Shown in pieces: positions 1 through 8,966 of a stretch of 64,000 nucleotides of DNA. The notes beneath the pieces were generated by a model. That model saw only the letters and a program-made list of their open reading frames with translations, ran no database searches and had not been told where the DNA came from. Origin of the DNA: Alloactinosynnema sp. L-07 (GTDB lineage: Bacteria > Actinomycetota > Actinomycetes > Mycobacteriales > Pseudonocardiaceae); NCBI RefSeq assembly GCF_900070365.1, contig NZ_LN850107.1, positions 1,178,001 through 1,242,000 of the forward strand, written 5' to 3'. How positions within the stretch are numbered: position 1 is the first letter of the stretch; every line of letters starts with the position of its first letter. A program made the translations under genes and the position numbers.

Positions 1-105
1 GCGCAGCCAGTTTCCGCCGAACCAGAGGGCGATCATGAGCACGATCAGCCCCGGGAGCAGGATCGCCCACCGCGCACGGCGGGGGTGCCCACGTTGTCGA
101 GACAT
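1..105 (-). CDS. Partial small membrane protein (N-terminal 35 codons)
   Basis: The ATG is at 105 on the minus strand and the frame stays open to the window edge, so only the N-terminus is present. A GAAAGGG ribosome-binding site lies just upstream. The peptide starts with a basic stretch (MSRQRGHPRRARW) followed by a hydrophobic helix of about 18 residues (AILLPGLIVLMIALWFGG), the pattern of a signal anchor or first membrane segment. The family cannot be told from this fragment. It is the last gene seen of the leftward run that begins at 3444. Confidence 0.6.
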   Translation of the reverse strand, partial: MSRQRGHPRRARWAILLPGLIVLMIALWFGGNWLR

Positions 106-171
106 CGCATCCCTTTCGAGCACACCCGGTGCGCGCTCGGTGGGGGCACTCTATTAGGTGAAACTCTTGCG

Positions 172-1068
172 TCAATAGGGTTGACGGTCCGTGAAGTCGC
201 TCAACAGATCGTCACAAAGCGCGATCAGATTGGCCCGCAAGGGTTTCGCGCGGCGGGTGAACTCGGCCTGGGCGCGGACGTAGTCGGCCCGGCCGCGCTC
301 GGTCTCGATCATCACCGGTTCGTAGCCGAGGTCGGACAGGTCGTACGGACTGGCCCGCATGTCGAGCTCACGGACGTCGGAGGCCAGGTCGAAGCAGTCG
401 GCCAGCAGGTCGGACGGGGTGTACGGGTCGAGCTTGTACGCCCACTTGAACAGGTCCATGGTCGCGTGCAGGCAGCCAGGCTGTTCGAGGGCGATCTGCT
501 TGTCCCGGCTGGGATCCAGGGTGTTGAGCGGCCGCGCGGGCTCGGTGAAGAAGCGGAACGCGTCGAAGTGGCTGCACTTGATCGTCTGGGTCTCCACCAC
601 CGCGTCGGTGCCCGCTGCGCCCAGCCGTAGCGGCCAGTCGACGTGCCGGACCTGCGTGGCGGGCTGCCGGTAGACCATGGCCCACTCGTGCAGGCCGAAG
701 CAGCCCAGCCGGGGCGCGCGGGACGCCGTGGCCGACAGCAGGTCGCGGATGAACCGGGCCGACCGCCGCCGCGACTCCGGCAGCGCCGCGACGTCGACCG
801 TGACGCCGTCCGGGGTCTCGGTGTAGGCGGGCCAGCGCAGGTACTCCCGCGCCGACTCGCCCGCCAGCACCACGCCGGGACCGGGGTGCCAGCGCTCCAG
901 CTGCGCGGGCCGGTGCGAGTAGTAGGTGAACAGGAAGTCCAGGACCGGGTGCTTCTCGCCGCGGACCCGGCGCTGCTGGTGGGGCACCGTCCACGCGCGC
1001 ATGCGGCGCGCGTGGAGGTCCCGCCTGGCTTGCCAGACGGGTTCGGCCAGCACGGTCGGCTCAGCCAC
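172..1068 (-). CDS. Conserved actinobacterial protein, annotated in relatives as 3-methyladenine DNA glycosylase
   Basis: 298 aa. The N-terminal motif WTVPHQQRRVRGEKHPVLDF and the following YYSHRPAQLERWHPG are hallmarks of a conserved actinobacterial family usually labelled 3-methyladenine DNA glycosylase. I see no classical AlkA helix-hairpin-helix or AAG active-site motif, so the enzymatic name rests on annotation tradition, not on visible catalytic residues. A conserved Cys/His segment (QTIKCSHFDAFRFF) lies mid-protein. It starts with GTG at 1068, overlapping the stop of the upstream CNNM gene by 8 bp, so it is probably co-translated as the third gene of that unit. Confidence 0.75.
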   Translation of the reverse strand: MAEPTVLAEPVWQARRDLHARRMRAWTVPHQQRRVRGEKHPVLDFLFTYYSHRPAQLERWHPGPGVVLAGESAREYLRWPAYTETPDGVTVDVAALPESRRRSARFIRDLLSATASRAPRLGCFGLHEWAMVYRQPATQVRHVDWPLRLGAAGTDAVVETQTIKCSHFDAFRFFTEPARPLNTLDPSRDKQIALEQPGCLHATMDLFKWAYKLDPYTPSDLLADCFDLASDVRELDMRASPYDLSDLGYEPVMIETERGRADYVRAQAEFTRRAKPLRANLIALCDDLLSDFTDRQPY

Positions 1069-2110
1069 CGTTGGCGATGTGCGTCCCGTCCCGCACGGTT
1101 CCCACGTACTCCTCGACCAGGTCCTCCAACGCGATCACGCCGAGCACCGTACGGTCCGCCGCGACCGCCATCGCCAGGTGGCTGTGCGCCCGGCGCAGCG
1201 CGCTGAGCGCCTCGTCGACCCGGGAGTCGGCGGGCACCTGCGGCAGGGCGCGGATCCTGGTCGCGGGCAGTCGGGTGGCCGGGTCGGCGTCGATCTGGTC
1301 GAGGACATCCTTGACGTGGACGTACCCGCCGAGCCCGCCGTCGTCGGTGCGCACCGGGAACCGGGAGAAGCCGGTCTCTCCGACCGCCTGGTCGATGTCG
1401 CCGACCGTCGGCGGGAACGGCACCGTCTTGATCCGGTCCAGCGGGACCATCACGTCGGCGACGGTCCGCTCGACCGACGACAGCGTGTTGGTGAGCCGCC
1501 GGTGCTCCGAGGCGTCCAGCAGGCCCTCACGCCGGGACTCGGCGATCAGCGTGGCCAACTCGTCGGGGGTGTAGGCGCTCTCCAGTTCGTCCTTCGGCTC
1601 GACCTTGAAGAGCTTGAGGATGAACGTCGAGGCCACGGTGAACAGGCCCAGCAGCGGCCGGACCAGCTTGCAGAACGCGAAGTGGATCGGCACCAGCGCC
1701 ATCGCCGCGCCCTCCGGCCCCGCGATGGCGAGGTTCTTCGGCACCATCTCGCCGATCACCGTGTGCAGCGTGACCACGATGCCCAGGGCGATGGCGAACG
1801 CGACGCCGTGCAGCACCGCGGGCGGGATGTCGAGGGAGCGGAACGGCGCTTCGAGCAGACTCGCGATCACCGGCTCCGACAGCGCGCCAAGGCCGAGCGA
1901 GCAGACCGTGATGCCCAGTTGGGCGCCCGCGATCAGCAGCGGCAGCTCCCGGCCGGCCTCGATCGCCACGGCCGCCCTGGCGTGGCCGTCGCGGGCCAGC
2001 GACTCCAGCCGGTCGCGGCGCGCGGTGATGATGGCGAACTCGGCGCCGACGAAGAAACCGTTGCCCAGCAACAGAAGGATCGTCACGAACAAAGCGAGTA
2101 CGTCACTCAC
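1061..2110 (-). CDS. CNNM/DUF21 and CBS-pair membrane protein (HlyC/CorC family, short form)
   Basis: 349 aa. Residues 1-150 hold hydrophobic segments of a DUF21/CNNM transmembrane domain (VTILLLLGNGFFVGAEFAII at the start, and GEMVPKNLAI, the family signature). Residues 190-345 form a tandem CBS pair. Unlike its 445 aa partner upstream it stops right after the CBS pair and lacks the C-terminal CorC_HlyC domain. CNNM proteins are linked to Mg2+ or other divalent cation efflux; the substrate here is unknown. The GTG start at 2110 was chosen because AAGGAGGTG lies 5 nt upstream and the GTGA overlap with the upstream stop gives translational coupling; in-frame starts farther upstream would run inside the neighbour. 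Confidence 0.9.
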   Translation of the reverse strand: MSDVLALFVTILLLLGNGFFVGAEFAIITARRDRLESLARDGHARAAVAIEAGRELPLLIAGAQLGITVCSLGLGALSEPVIASLLEAPFRSLDIPPAVLHGVAFAIALGIVVTLHTVIGEMVPKNLAIAGPEGAAMALVPIHFAFCKLVRPLLGLFTVASTFILKLFKVEPKDELESAYTPDELATLIAESRREGLLDASEHRRLTNTLSSVERTVADVMVPLDRIKTVPFPPTVGDIDQAVGETGFSRFPVRTDDGGLGGYVHVKDVLDQIDADPATRLPATRIRALPQVPADSRVDEALSALRRAHSHLAMAVAADRTVLGVIALEDLVEEYVGTVRDGTHIANGG

Positions 2111-3444
2111 GCCGACACCTCCTTCTGCACCTTGGCCACGCGCAGCTCGGCGACCCGGTGGCGGTCCATCCGCATCACCGTGATCCGCCAGCCGTCGAAG
2201 CGGATCTCGTCGTTGACCGATGGGATTCGGCCGAGCCTCGTCAGCACGAAGCCCGCGACGGTCTCGTACTCGCCGTGCGGCATCCGCAGACCCGTCGCCT
2301 CGGCGAGTTCGTCGTCGCGCAGCAGGCCGGAGACCATCCAACTGTCCTTGCCCAGCGGGCGGACCGGGTTGACCTCGCCGCGGTCGTGCTCGTCGCGCAC
2401 GTCGCCGACGATCTCCTCGATCAGGTCCTCAAGGGTGACGATCCCGGCGGTGCCGCCGTACTCGTCGACCACGATCGCCACCTGCAGGCCGGAGCCGCGC
2501 AGCCGGTCGAGCAGCACGTCGCCGTCGAGCGTCTCCGGGACCGTCGGCACCGGCCGGGCCAGCGCGGACACCTTGGTGGTGGCCCGCATCGCGCTCGGCA
2601 CGCTGAACACCTGCTTGACGTGCACGACGCCGCGGATCTCGTCCAGGTCGCCGCCGTACACCGGGAACCGGGAGAAGCCGGTGGCCCTGGCCAGGTCGAT
2701 CAGGTCGACCACGGCGGCGTCCGCGCGCAGCGCCTGCACCTGAACGCGCGGGGTCATCAACTCGTCGGCCGTGCGGTCGCCGAAGCGCAGCGACCGGCTC
2801 AGCAGCGTGGCCGTGCCGGTGTCGAGCGTGCCGAGCGCCGCGCTGGAGCGGACCAGGCCACCGAGTTCCTGCGGCGAGCGCGCCGACCGCAGTTCCTCCT
2901 GCGGCTCGACGCCCAGGCGCCGCACGATCCAGTTGGCCGAGCCGTTGAGCGCGCTGATCAGCCAGCGCAGGCCCGAGGAGAACACCGCCTGCGCACCGGC
3001 GACGGCACGCGCGGTGGCCAGCGGCTTGGCGATCGCCAGGTTCTTGGGCACGAGCTCGCCGAACACCATCGACAGCGACGTGGCCAGCAGCAATGCGATG
3101 GCGATGGCGACCGCGTCGGCCGCGGCCGTGGGCAGGCCGACCAGGGTGAGCAGCGGCTCGATCAGCTCGGCGATGGCGGGCTCGGCGATGTATCCGGTGA
3201 TCAGCGTGGTGATCGTGATGCCGAGTTGGGCGCCGGAGAGCTGGAACGACAGCGTCCGGTGCGCCTTGGCGATGGCGTGGGCCCGCCGGTCACCGACCTG
3301 GGCGACGTGGTGGTCGACCTGGCTGCGTTCGAGGGTGGTCAGGGAGAACTCGGCCGCGACGAAGAGCGCCGTTCCGAGGGTGAGGGCGGCGACGGCCAGC
3401 AGGCCGAGGACGCTGAACAGGGGACCGGTCACCGGGAAGTACAC
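2107..3444 (-). CDS. CNNM/DUF21, CBS-pair and CorC_HlyC membrane protein (full-length form)
   Basis: 445 aa, the usual length of HlyC/CorC-family proteins. Hydrophobic N-terminal segments (LLAVAALTLGTALFVAAEFS) and the signature FGELVPKNLAIAKP mark the DUF21 domain at residues 1-190. A CBS pair follows at about 215-340 (VVHVKQVF; VVDEYGGTAGIVTLEDLIEE). The C-terminal 80 residues are the CorC_HlyC transporter-associated domain. It acts in the membrane, probably in divalent cation homeostasis. It starts with GTG at 3444 behind a weak GGAAG site. It is the first gene of a three-gene leftward unit with its short paralogue (4-nt overlap) and the glycosylase-like gene; the two CNNM genes look like an old tandem duplication. 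Confidence 0.92.
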   Translation of the reverse strand: MYFPVTGPLFSVLGLLAVAALTLGTALFVAAEFSLTTLERSQVDHHVAQVGDRRAHAIAKAHRTLSFQLSGAQLGITITTLITGYIAEPAIAELIEPLLTLVGLPTAAADAVAIAIALLLATSLSMVFGELVPKNLAIAKPLATARAVAGAQAVFSSGLRWLISALNGSANWIVRRLGVEPQEELRSARSPQELGGLVRSSAALGTLDTGTATLLSRSLRFGDRTADELMTPRVQVQALRADAAVVDLIDLARATGFSRFPVYGGDLDEIRGVVHVKQVFSVPSAMRATTKVSALARPVPTVPETLDGDVLLDRLRGSGLQVAIVVDEYGGTAGIVTLEDLIEEIVGDVRDEHDRGEVNPVRPLGKDSWMVSGLLRDDELAEATGLRMPHGEYETVAGFVLTRLGRIPSVNDEIRFDGWRITVMRMDRHRVAELRVAKVQKEVSA

Positions 3445-3594
3445 CCGGCTTCCGGGTCGGTATGGTCGCCGGGACTCTCTCCCGGCCCGCTACTGCGGCC
3501 CGGGGACTGCGCTTTGCGCACGGTGAACTGCACTCCTCGTTATTCACGTACTGAATGTCCCCATTCTAGGGAACCCGAGCCGGTTTTCGCGCGC

Positions 3595-4188
3595 TTATCC
3601 GGCGCGTCGGTGTCGGCGGACCGATTCCTCCACCAGGTCCAACACCGGCTCCAGGTCGTCGGCGGGCAGGCCCATGGCCAAATGCGAGACCACGCCCTCC
3701 AGCACCAGCTCCAGGAACGCGGTGAGCACCGTCACGTCGATGTCGTCGCGCAGCTTGCCCGCCTCGCGCTGGCGGAGCAGGCGGTTGCGGGTGGCGATGG
3801 TGAGCTGCTCGGACCGCTCGGCCCACCGGCCGCGGAACTCCGGGTCGGTGCGCAGCCGCCGGGAGACCTCCAGGCGGGTGCCCAGCCAGTCGGCCGGGGA
3901 CTCGCCGCCGGTGTCGGTCGGGCCCGCGAGCAGGTCGCGCATGACCTGGACGAGGCCCTGCTGGGCCACGACCTCGGTCATCCGCAGCACGTCGTCCTCG
4001 GCCAAGGCCAGGAACAGCGACTCCTTGTCGCGGAAGTGGTGGAAGATCGCACCCCGGGACAACCCGGTAGCCTCTTCCAGACGGCGTACGGTCGCACCCT
4101 CGTAGCCGTGGCGCGCGAAACAGGACCGCGCCCCGTCGAGGATCTGGCGGCGGCGCGCGTCGAGATGGTCCTGGCTCACCCTGGGCAC
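3595..4188 (-). CDS. acnR: TetR-family regulator, AcnR/Rv1474c type
   Basis: 197 aa. The N-terminal helix-turn-helix domain (residues 10-56, recognition region LSRGAIFHHFRDKESLF) is of TetR type, and the opening MPRVSQDHLDARRRQILDGA closely matches AcnR and Rv1474c. In corynebacteria AcnR represses aconitase, and in mycobacteria its gene is adjacent to acn. Here it lies 7.5 kb from acn, with the ergothioneine genes, amidase, nitroreductase and TSUP permease between them. The start is GTG at 4188. A 20 bp near-palindrome 33 bp upstream may be its own operator, and a site of the AcnR-box type lies upstream of acn. The family assignment is firm; the acn target is inferred from homology and that box. 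Confidence 0.85.
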   Translation of the reverse strand: MPRVSQDHLDARRRQILDGARSCFARHGYEGATVRRLEEATGLSRGAIFHHFRDKESLFLALAEDDVLRMTEVVAQQGLVQVMRDLLAGPTDTGGESPADWLGTRLEVSRRLRTDPEFRGRWAERSEQLTIATRNRLLRQREAGKLRDDIDVTVLTAFLELVLEGVVSHLAMGLPADDLEPVLDLVEESVRRHRRAG

Positions 4189-4220
4189 CGGACGATGGTG
4201 TCAGCCAAGCCGGCCGGAAG

Positions 4221-4240
4221 CAATCCGTACGTACGTATTG
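4221..4240. promoter_or_regulatory. Near-perfect 20 bp palindrome, candidate TetR operator
   Basis: CAATCCGTACGTACGTATTG has a perfect 10 bp palindromic centre (CGTACGTACG) and flanks matching at four of five positions. It lies 33 bp upstream of the TetR gene start and about 125 bp upstream of the first egt gene, in the divergent region. Size and position suit autoregulation by a TetR dimer; the role is inferred. Confidence 0.45.
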
Positions 4241-4413
4241 GGTATCACTCCCAAGGTCCATGAACAGACCCTTACGTCGGCAATTCGGCGTCGTGCGACT
4301 GTCGGTGGCCGCGTGTAGCTTCGATTTCAAGCCGTTCGGAGGCATGGACGAAGGGGTGATCCCTCCTGACCGCACTGCGCGAACCGGAGACCACGGGGCC
4401 CGACGGAAAGCGG

Positions 4414-5601
4414 TTGCGGGCCCGCGTGGAGGCCGAGGCGTACGTCGCCTCGGTCTGTTTCAAACATGGTCCACCGAACCTGGTGGGCGTCGAGCTGGAA
4501 TGGACCGTCCACCATCGCGACGATCCCCGGCGGCGACTCGAGCCCGCGGCCTTGGTCGCCGCCCTGGGGCCACACACGCCCCGCACGCTGGATCCCGACA
4601 GTCCCCAACTTCCTCTCCCCGCGGGCTCCCCGGTCACCGTTGAACCCGGCGGCCAGGTGGAGATCTCCTCATTACCCGCCCCCCGCTTCGATCACCTGCT
4701 TGACGCGGTGATCGCCGACCACCACCACCTCGCCCGGCTGTTAGACGAAGCGGGCCTGGAGTTCGGTGCCAGGGGGACCGATCCGTTCCGGACCCCGCGC
4801 CGGGTCCTCGACACCCCCCGCTACGCGGCGATGGAGCGCGCGTTCGAGCCGATCGGGCCCGACGGCATCGCCATGATGTGCGCGACGGCGGGCCTGCAGG
4901 TCTGCGTCGACGTCGGCGAACCCGAGGACGTGCCCGCCCGCTGGAACGCGATCACATCGATGGGCCCGGTGCTGCTGGCGCTGTTCGCGAACTCCCCGGA
5001 ACTGGCGGGCCACCCCACGGGCTGGGCGTCGGCCCGCGCGCGTGCGGTGTTCGGCTGCGACCCGGTCCGCACCACGCCACTGCCGCTCAGCGACGATCCG
5101 ATCAACACCTGGACCAGACACGTGCTCGACACGCCGCTGCTGTGCGTGCGCGGACCGGGCGAATGCTGGGACGCCCCGCCAGGGGTGACCTTCGCCGACT
5201 GGATCGCCGGGGCACTGTCCACACCGCCCACCACCGCCGATCTGGACTATCACATCTCCACGCTGTTCCCGGCGGTCCGACCGCAGGGCTACTTCGAGGT
5301 GCGCTACCTCGACGCCCAGGAAGGGTCGGGCTGGGTCACGCCCGCGGCGCTGATCACCGCACTGACCGCCGACCGCGCCACGGTCGACGCCGTGGCCCAG
5401 GCGTGCGCGCCGGTCGCCGACCGCTGGGTCGAGGCCGCCATGAACGGCCTGGCCGACCGGCCGATCGCGGCGGCCGCCCGTGGCCTGATCGACCTGGGAA
5501 GAGCGGCCGTCGATCGGCTGTGCCTGAGACCGGAGTACCAGCGTCTCATCGCCGCCGATCTGGACCGCCTGCACGACCGCACCACCGGGAGGACGTCGTG
5601 A
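4414..5601 (+). CDS. egtA: EgtA, glutamate-cysteine ligase of ergothioneine synthesis
   Basis: 395 aa from the TTG at 4414. It joins glutamate and cysteine to gamma-glutamylcysteine, the sulfur donor used by EgtB. Family features are VASVCFKHGP, VGVELEWTVH (glutamate-cysteine ligase fold), TVEPGGQVEISS and the C-terminal SGWVTPAALI. Homology appears to begin upstream of the TTG: the in-frame stretch from 4366 reads TALREPETTGPDGKRL, but the only in-frame start candidates there are CTG codons (4366 and 4375), because a stop lies at 4357. AAGGGG at 4351-4356 is well spaced for a CTG start at 4366. It is first in the egtA-egtB-egtCD operon and overlaps egtB by GTGA. Confidence 0.9.
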   Translation: MRARVEAEAYVASVCFKHGPPNLVGVELEWTVHHRDDPRRRLEPAALVAALGPHTPRTLDPDSPQLPLPAGSPVTVEPGGQVEISSLPAPRFDHLLDAVIADHHHLARLLDEAGLEFGARGTDPFRTPRRVLDTPRYAAMERAFEPIGPDGIAMMCATAGLQVCVDVGEPEDVPARWNAITSMGPVLLALFANSPELAGHPTGWASARARAVFGCDPVRTTPLPLSDDPINTWTRHVLDTPLLCVRGPGECWDAPPGVTFADWIAGALSTPPTTADLDYHISTLFPAVRPQGYFEVRYLDAQEGSGWVTPAALITALTADRATVDAVAQACAPVADRWVEAAMNGLADRPIAAAARGLIDLGRAAVDRLCLRPEYQRLIAADLDRLHDRTTGRTS

Positions 5602-6911
5602 CCAGCACCGAAGACCTGCGCGGCAAGGTAGCCGACCAGCTGCGGCGCTCCCGCGAGCGCAGCACCGCGCTCACCGAGGCCGTCGACGAGGGCGACCTGG
5701 TGCGCCAGCACTCGAAGCTGATGTCGCCGCTGGTGTGGGACCTGGCGCACATCGGCAACCAGGAGGAACTGTGGCTGGTGCGCGATGTGGGCGGGCGCGA
5801 GCCGGTGCGCGCCGACATCGACCACCTCTACGACGCGTTCCAGCACGCCCGCGCGGATCGGCCCGCCCTGCCGCTGCTCTCGCCAGCCGAGACCCGCGGC
5901 TATGTGCGGGAGGTGCGCGACAAGGTGCTCGAGGTGCTCGACCGGGTGCCGCTGGAGGGCTCGCCGCTGGTCGACCAGGGGTTCGTCTTCGGCATGATCG
6001 TCCAGCACGAGCAGCAGCACGACGAGACGATGCTGGCCACCCACCAGCTGCGGATCGGCGCCCCGGTGCTCACCGCTCCGGACCCGGCGCCCGCCACCCC
6101 GCCCGCCCGACGGGAGGTGCTGGTGCCCGGCGGCGAGTTCACCATGGGCACCTCGACCGAGCCGTGGGCACTGGACAACGAGCGTCCCGCGTTCCGCACG
6201 CGCGTCGACCCGTTCTTCATCGACACCGTCCCGGTCAGCAACGGCGACTACCTGGCGTTCATCGACGCGGGCGGCTACGACGACGAACGCTGGTGGAGCG
6301 AGTCCGGCTGGGCGCACCGGATCAGGGCCAAGCTGGTGGCGCCCCGGTTCTGGGAACGTGACGGCGACGGCTGGGTCCGCACGCGGTTCGGTGTCGTGGA
6401 ACCGGTTCCGGTGAACGAACCCGTGGTGCACGTGTGCTTCCACGAGGCGGACGCCTACGCGCGGTGGGCGGGCAAGCGGCTGCCGACCGAGCCGGAGTGG
6501 GAGAAGGCGGCCCGCTTCGACCCGGCGACCGGACGGTCCCGACGTTATCCGTGGGGCGACGACGATCCGGCCCCGGAACACGCGAACCTCGGTCAGCGGC
6601 ACCTGCGGCCCGCGCCGGTCGGGTCGTATCCGGCGGGTGAGTCGCCGCTGGGCGTGCGGCAGCTGATCGGCGACGTGTGGGAGTGGGTCGACTCCGACTT
6701 CCACGCCTATCCGGGATTCGCCGCGTTCCCATACCAGGAGTACTCCGAGGTGTTCTTCGGCGGCGACTACAAGATGCTGCGCGGCGGCTCGTTCGGCACG
6801 GACGCGTCGGCGGTGCGGGGCACGTTCCGCAACTGGGACCACCCGATCCGCAGGCAGATCTTCGCAGGCTTCAGATGCGCGCGAGACCCGCGGCCCGGCG
6901 AGGTCGGCTGA
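5598..6911 (+). CDS. egtB: EgtB, iron-dependent hercynine sulfoxide synthase
   Basis: 437 aa, typical for EgtB. It couples hercynine and gamma-glutamylcysteine with O2 to a sulfoxide. The N-terminal DinB-like domain carries the three iron ligands: His51 in WDLAHIGNQ, and His137 and His141 in QHEQQHDET. The C-terminal formylglycine-generating-enzyme-like domain runs from about residue 170 (LVPGGEFTMGT) to the end (RNWDHPIRRQIFAGFRCARD). The GTG at 5598 overlaps the egtA stop by four bases. The next gene starts one base after its stop, so all three are probably one transcript. Acts in the cytoplasm. Confidence 0.95.
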   Translation: MTSTEDLRGKVADQLRRSRERSTALTEAVDEGDLVRQHSKLMSPLVWDLAHIGNQEELWLVRDVGGREPVRADIDHLYDAFQHARADRPALPLLSPAETRGYVREVRDKVLEVLDRVPLEGSPLVDQGFVFGMIVQHEQQHDETMLATHQLRIGAPVLTAPDPAPATPPARREVLVPGGEFTMGTSTEPWALDNERPAFRTRVDPFFIDTVPVSNGDYLAFIDAGGYDDERWWSESGWAHRIRAKLVAPRFWERDGDGWVRTRFGVVEPVPVNEPVVHVCFHEADAYARWAGKRLPTEPEWEKAARFDPATGRSRRYPWGDDDPAPEHANLGQRHLRPAPVGSYPAGESPLGVRQLIGDVWEWVDSDFHAYPGFAAFPYQEYSEVFFGGDYKMLRGGSFGTDASAVRGTFRNWDHPIRRQIFAGFRCARDPRPGEVG

Positions 6912-6912
6912 C

Positions 6913-8640
6913 ATGTGCCGCCATCTGGGTTACCTAGGCCCCGCCGTGCCCTTGTCCACTCTGCTGTTCGACCCGCCCGGTGGGTTGCGCAAGCAGGCGT
7001 GGGCGCCGCTGGACATGCGCGGCGGCGGTTCGGTCAACGTCGACGGGTTCGGCGTCGGTTGGTACGTGGACGGTTCCGTGGTCCGCTACCGGCGCGCGGT
7101 TCCGATGTGGACGGACGAGTCGTTCGCGGCGGTGGCCGCAGGCGTGTCGAGCACGGCGGTGGTCGCGGCGGTCCGCTCGGCCACCGTCGGCATGCCGGTG
7201 TGCGACGCGGCGTGCGCGCCGTTCACCGACGGGCGCTGGCTGTTCAGCCACAACGGCCGGGTCAAGGGCTGGCCGCACAGCGTCGAGGAACTCGCCGGCG
7301 AACTGTCCGCAGTGGACTTGATGACGCTCGACGCGCCGACCGACAGCGCCTTCGTCTGGGCACTGCTGCGCCACCGGCTGCGTTCCGGCGCCGACCCCGG
7401 TGACGTGCTCGCGGGCCTCGCGGCCGAATTGGGCGACCTCGCGCCCGACTCCCGACTCAACTTCCTGCTCACCGACGGCCACACGCTCTACGCCACCACC
7501 TGGTGGCACTCCCTGTCCGTCCTGCACCGCGGTGACTCCGTGGTCCTCGCCTCCGAACCCTGGGACGACTCGCCCGACTGGGCGTCGCTGGGCGACGGAC
7601 TGCTGGTGACCGCCACGCTCGACCAGGTGCGCGTGCGCGCCCTGGACAATTCGCTTGAGGGGAACGCAGTGAACACGACCGAAGCCGTGGTGGACATCCA
7701 CCTGCCCGACGACCACGCCGCCCGATCACTGGCCGCCGATGTCCTCTCCGGACTGACCGCCACGCCGAAGTCGTTACCGCCCAAGTGGTTCTACGACACA
7801 CGCGGCAGTGAGCTGTTCGAACAGATCACCCGACTGCCCGAGTACTACCCGACCCGCGCCGAACGCGAGATCCTGGCCACCCGCGCCCGGGAGATCGCGG
7901 AGGTGACGGGCGCGCACACGCTGGTGGAGTTGGGTTCGGGTTCGTCGGAGAAGACCCGGCTGCTGCTGGACTCCCTGCACGAGACCCTGAACCAGATCGT
8001 CGTCCTCGACGTGTCCGAGTCCGCCCTGCGCGAAGCGTCGGCGGCGCTGAGCGTCGAGTACCCGAACGCCCAGGTCAACGGTGTGGTCGGGGACTTCACC
8101 GAGCACCTGGATCTGCTGCCGGGCGAGCCCGCCCGGCTGGTGGCCTTCCTCGGTGGCACGATCGGCAACCTGCTGCCCGACGAGCGCGCGCGGTTCCTGG
8201 CGTCGGTGCGCGGGGTGTTGAAGCCGGGGGAGTGGCTGCTGCTGGGGACCGACCTGGTGAAGGACGAGGCCACGGTCGTCGCCGCCTATGACGATGCGGC
8301 AGGCGTCACGGCCGAGTTCAACAAGAACGTGCTGCACGTCCTCAACCGCGAACTAGACGCCGACTTCGACGTCGACGCGTTCACCCACGTCGCGTTGTGG
8401 GACGCGGAGAACGAGTGGATCGAGATGCGCCTGCGCTCGACCCGCGGGCAGCGGGTGCGGATCGCGGGCCTGGATCTTGAGGTGTCCTTCGCCGAGGGCG
8501 AGGAACTGCGCACCGAGATCTCGGCGAAGTTCCGACGCGCGGGCGTGGCCGAGGAACTTTCCGCCGCCGGGTTCTCGTTGACCAACTGGTGGACCGACAC
8601 CGAGGGGCGGTTCGCGCTGTCGCTGGCGAAGGCTGAATAA
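6913..8640 (+). CDS. egtCD: EgtC-EgtD fusion: glutamine amidotransferase-like hydrolase joined to histidine N-alpha-methyltransferase
   Basis: One 575-codon frame holds two enzymes that are normally separate. Residues 1-252 are EgtC, a class II glutamine amidotransferase-type hydrolase with nucleophile Cys2 (MCRHLGYLG) that removes glutamate from the sulfoxide intermediate. Residues 253-575 are EgtD, the SAM-dependent methyltransferase that makes hercynine ([32 protein letters not shown]). There is no stop between them. An internal GTG at 7669 with a GAGGGG site matches the usual EgtD N-terminus, so free EgtD may also be made from the same mRNA. The EgtD part, 323 aa, is full length. No egtE (C-S lyase) follows; another PLP enzyme would have to finish the pathway. 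Confidence 0.92.
   Translation: MCRHLGYLGPAVPLSTLLFDPPGGLRKQAWAPLDMRGGGSVNVDGFGVGWYVDGSVVRYRRAVPMWTDESFAAVAAGVSSTAVVAAVRSATVGMPVCDAACAPFTDGRWLFSHNGRVKGWPHSVEELAGELSAVDLMTLDAPTDSAFVWALLRHRLRSGADPGDVLAGLAAELGDLAPDSRLNFLLTDGHTLYATTWWHSLSVLHRGDSVVLASEPWDDSPDWASLGDGLLVTATLDQVRVRALDNSLEGNAVNTTEAVVDIHLPDDHAARSLAADVLSGLTATPKSLPPKWFYDTRGSELFEQITRLPEYYPTRAEREILATRAREIAEVTGAHTLVELGSGSSEKTRLLLDSLHETLNQIVVLDVSESALREASAALSVEYPNAQVNGVVGDFTEHLDLLPGEPARLVAFLGGTIGNLLPDERARFLASVRGVLKPGEWLLLGTDLVKDEATVVAAYDDAAGVTAEFNKNVLHVLNRELDADFDVDAFTHVALWDAENEWIEMRLRSTRGQRVRIAGLDLEVSFAEGEELRTEISAKFRRAGVAEELSAAGFSLTNWWTDTEGRFALSLAKAE
7657..7671 (+). promoter_or_regulatory. Internal ribosome-binding site and GTG start for EgtD
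   Basis: GAGGGG at 7657-7662 precedes the in-frame GTG at 7669 by six bases. Translation from here yields [15 protein letters not shown], the normal start of an EgtD protein. It suggests that the fused gene can yield both a fusion and a separate methyltransferase. Confidence 0.6.
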
Positions 8641-8650
8641 CCGGGGGTGG

Positions 8651-8870
8651 GTGGTCTGGCACGGCTGGACGTCGGGCTGACCAGCGGCTAGGCGACCCTG
8701 CTCGACGGGATCAGTCTCGCGGTCGAGCAGGGTCGGCGGTCGCGGTGACGGGGCCGAACGGGTCGGGCAAGACCACCCTCCTGCGGTGCGTCGTCGGCGC
8801 GATGACACCGGACGCGGGCGAGGTGCGGACGAGCCTGCCGAGTATGTGGTCCGGTCCGTGCGTTGGCTGC
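8651..8870 (+). pseudogene. Decayed ABC-transporter ATPase fragment
   Basis: Conceptual translation gives [12 protein letters not shown], a stop, then [14 protein letters not shown], a frame change, and [20 protein letters not shown] with an intact Walker A motif, followed by TPDAGEVR before similarity fades. This is the N-terminal third of an ABC ATPase with a nonsense codon near 8689 and a frameshift near 8735. The Q-loop, signature and Walker B regions are gone. It occupies the place directly after egtD. Nothing else is recognised between 8641 and 8966. Confidence 0.7.
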
Positions 8871-8966
8871 CGCGCGACGAAGGACCGCGCTGGGCGCGGG
8901 CTCGGCACACCAGGTCGGTACGAAAGGCCATAGGACCGGCCCCCGCTGCGAGTCCACACTGGCCGG

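Noticed and set aside
2158..4263. Very long open frame antisense to the CNNM and TetR genes
   Set aside because: High GC makes long antisense frames common; its translation is Arg/Gly/Asp-rich with no known domain, while the opposite strand encodes clear families.
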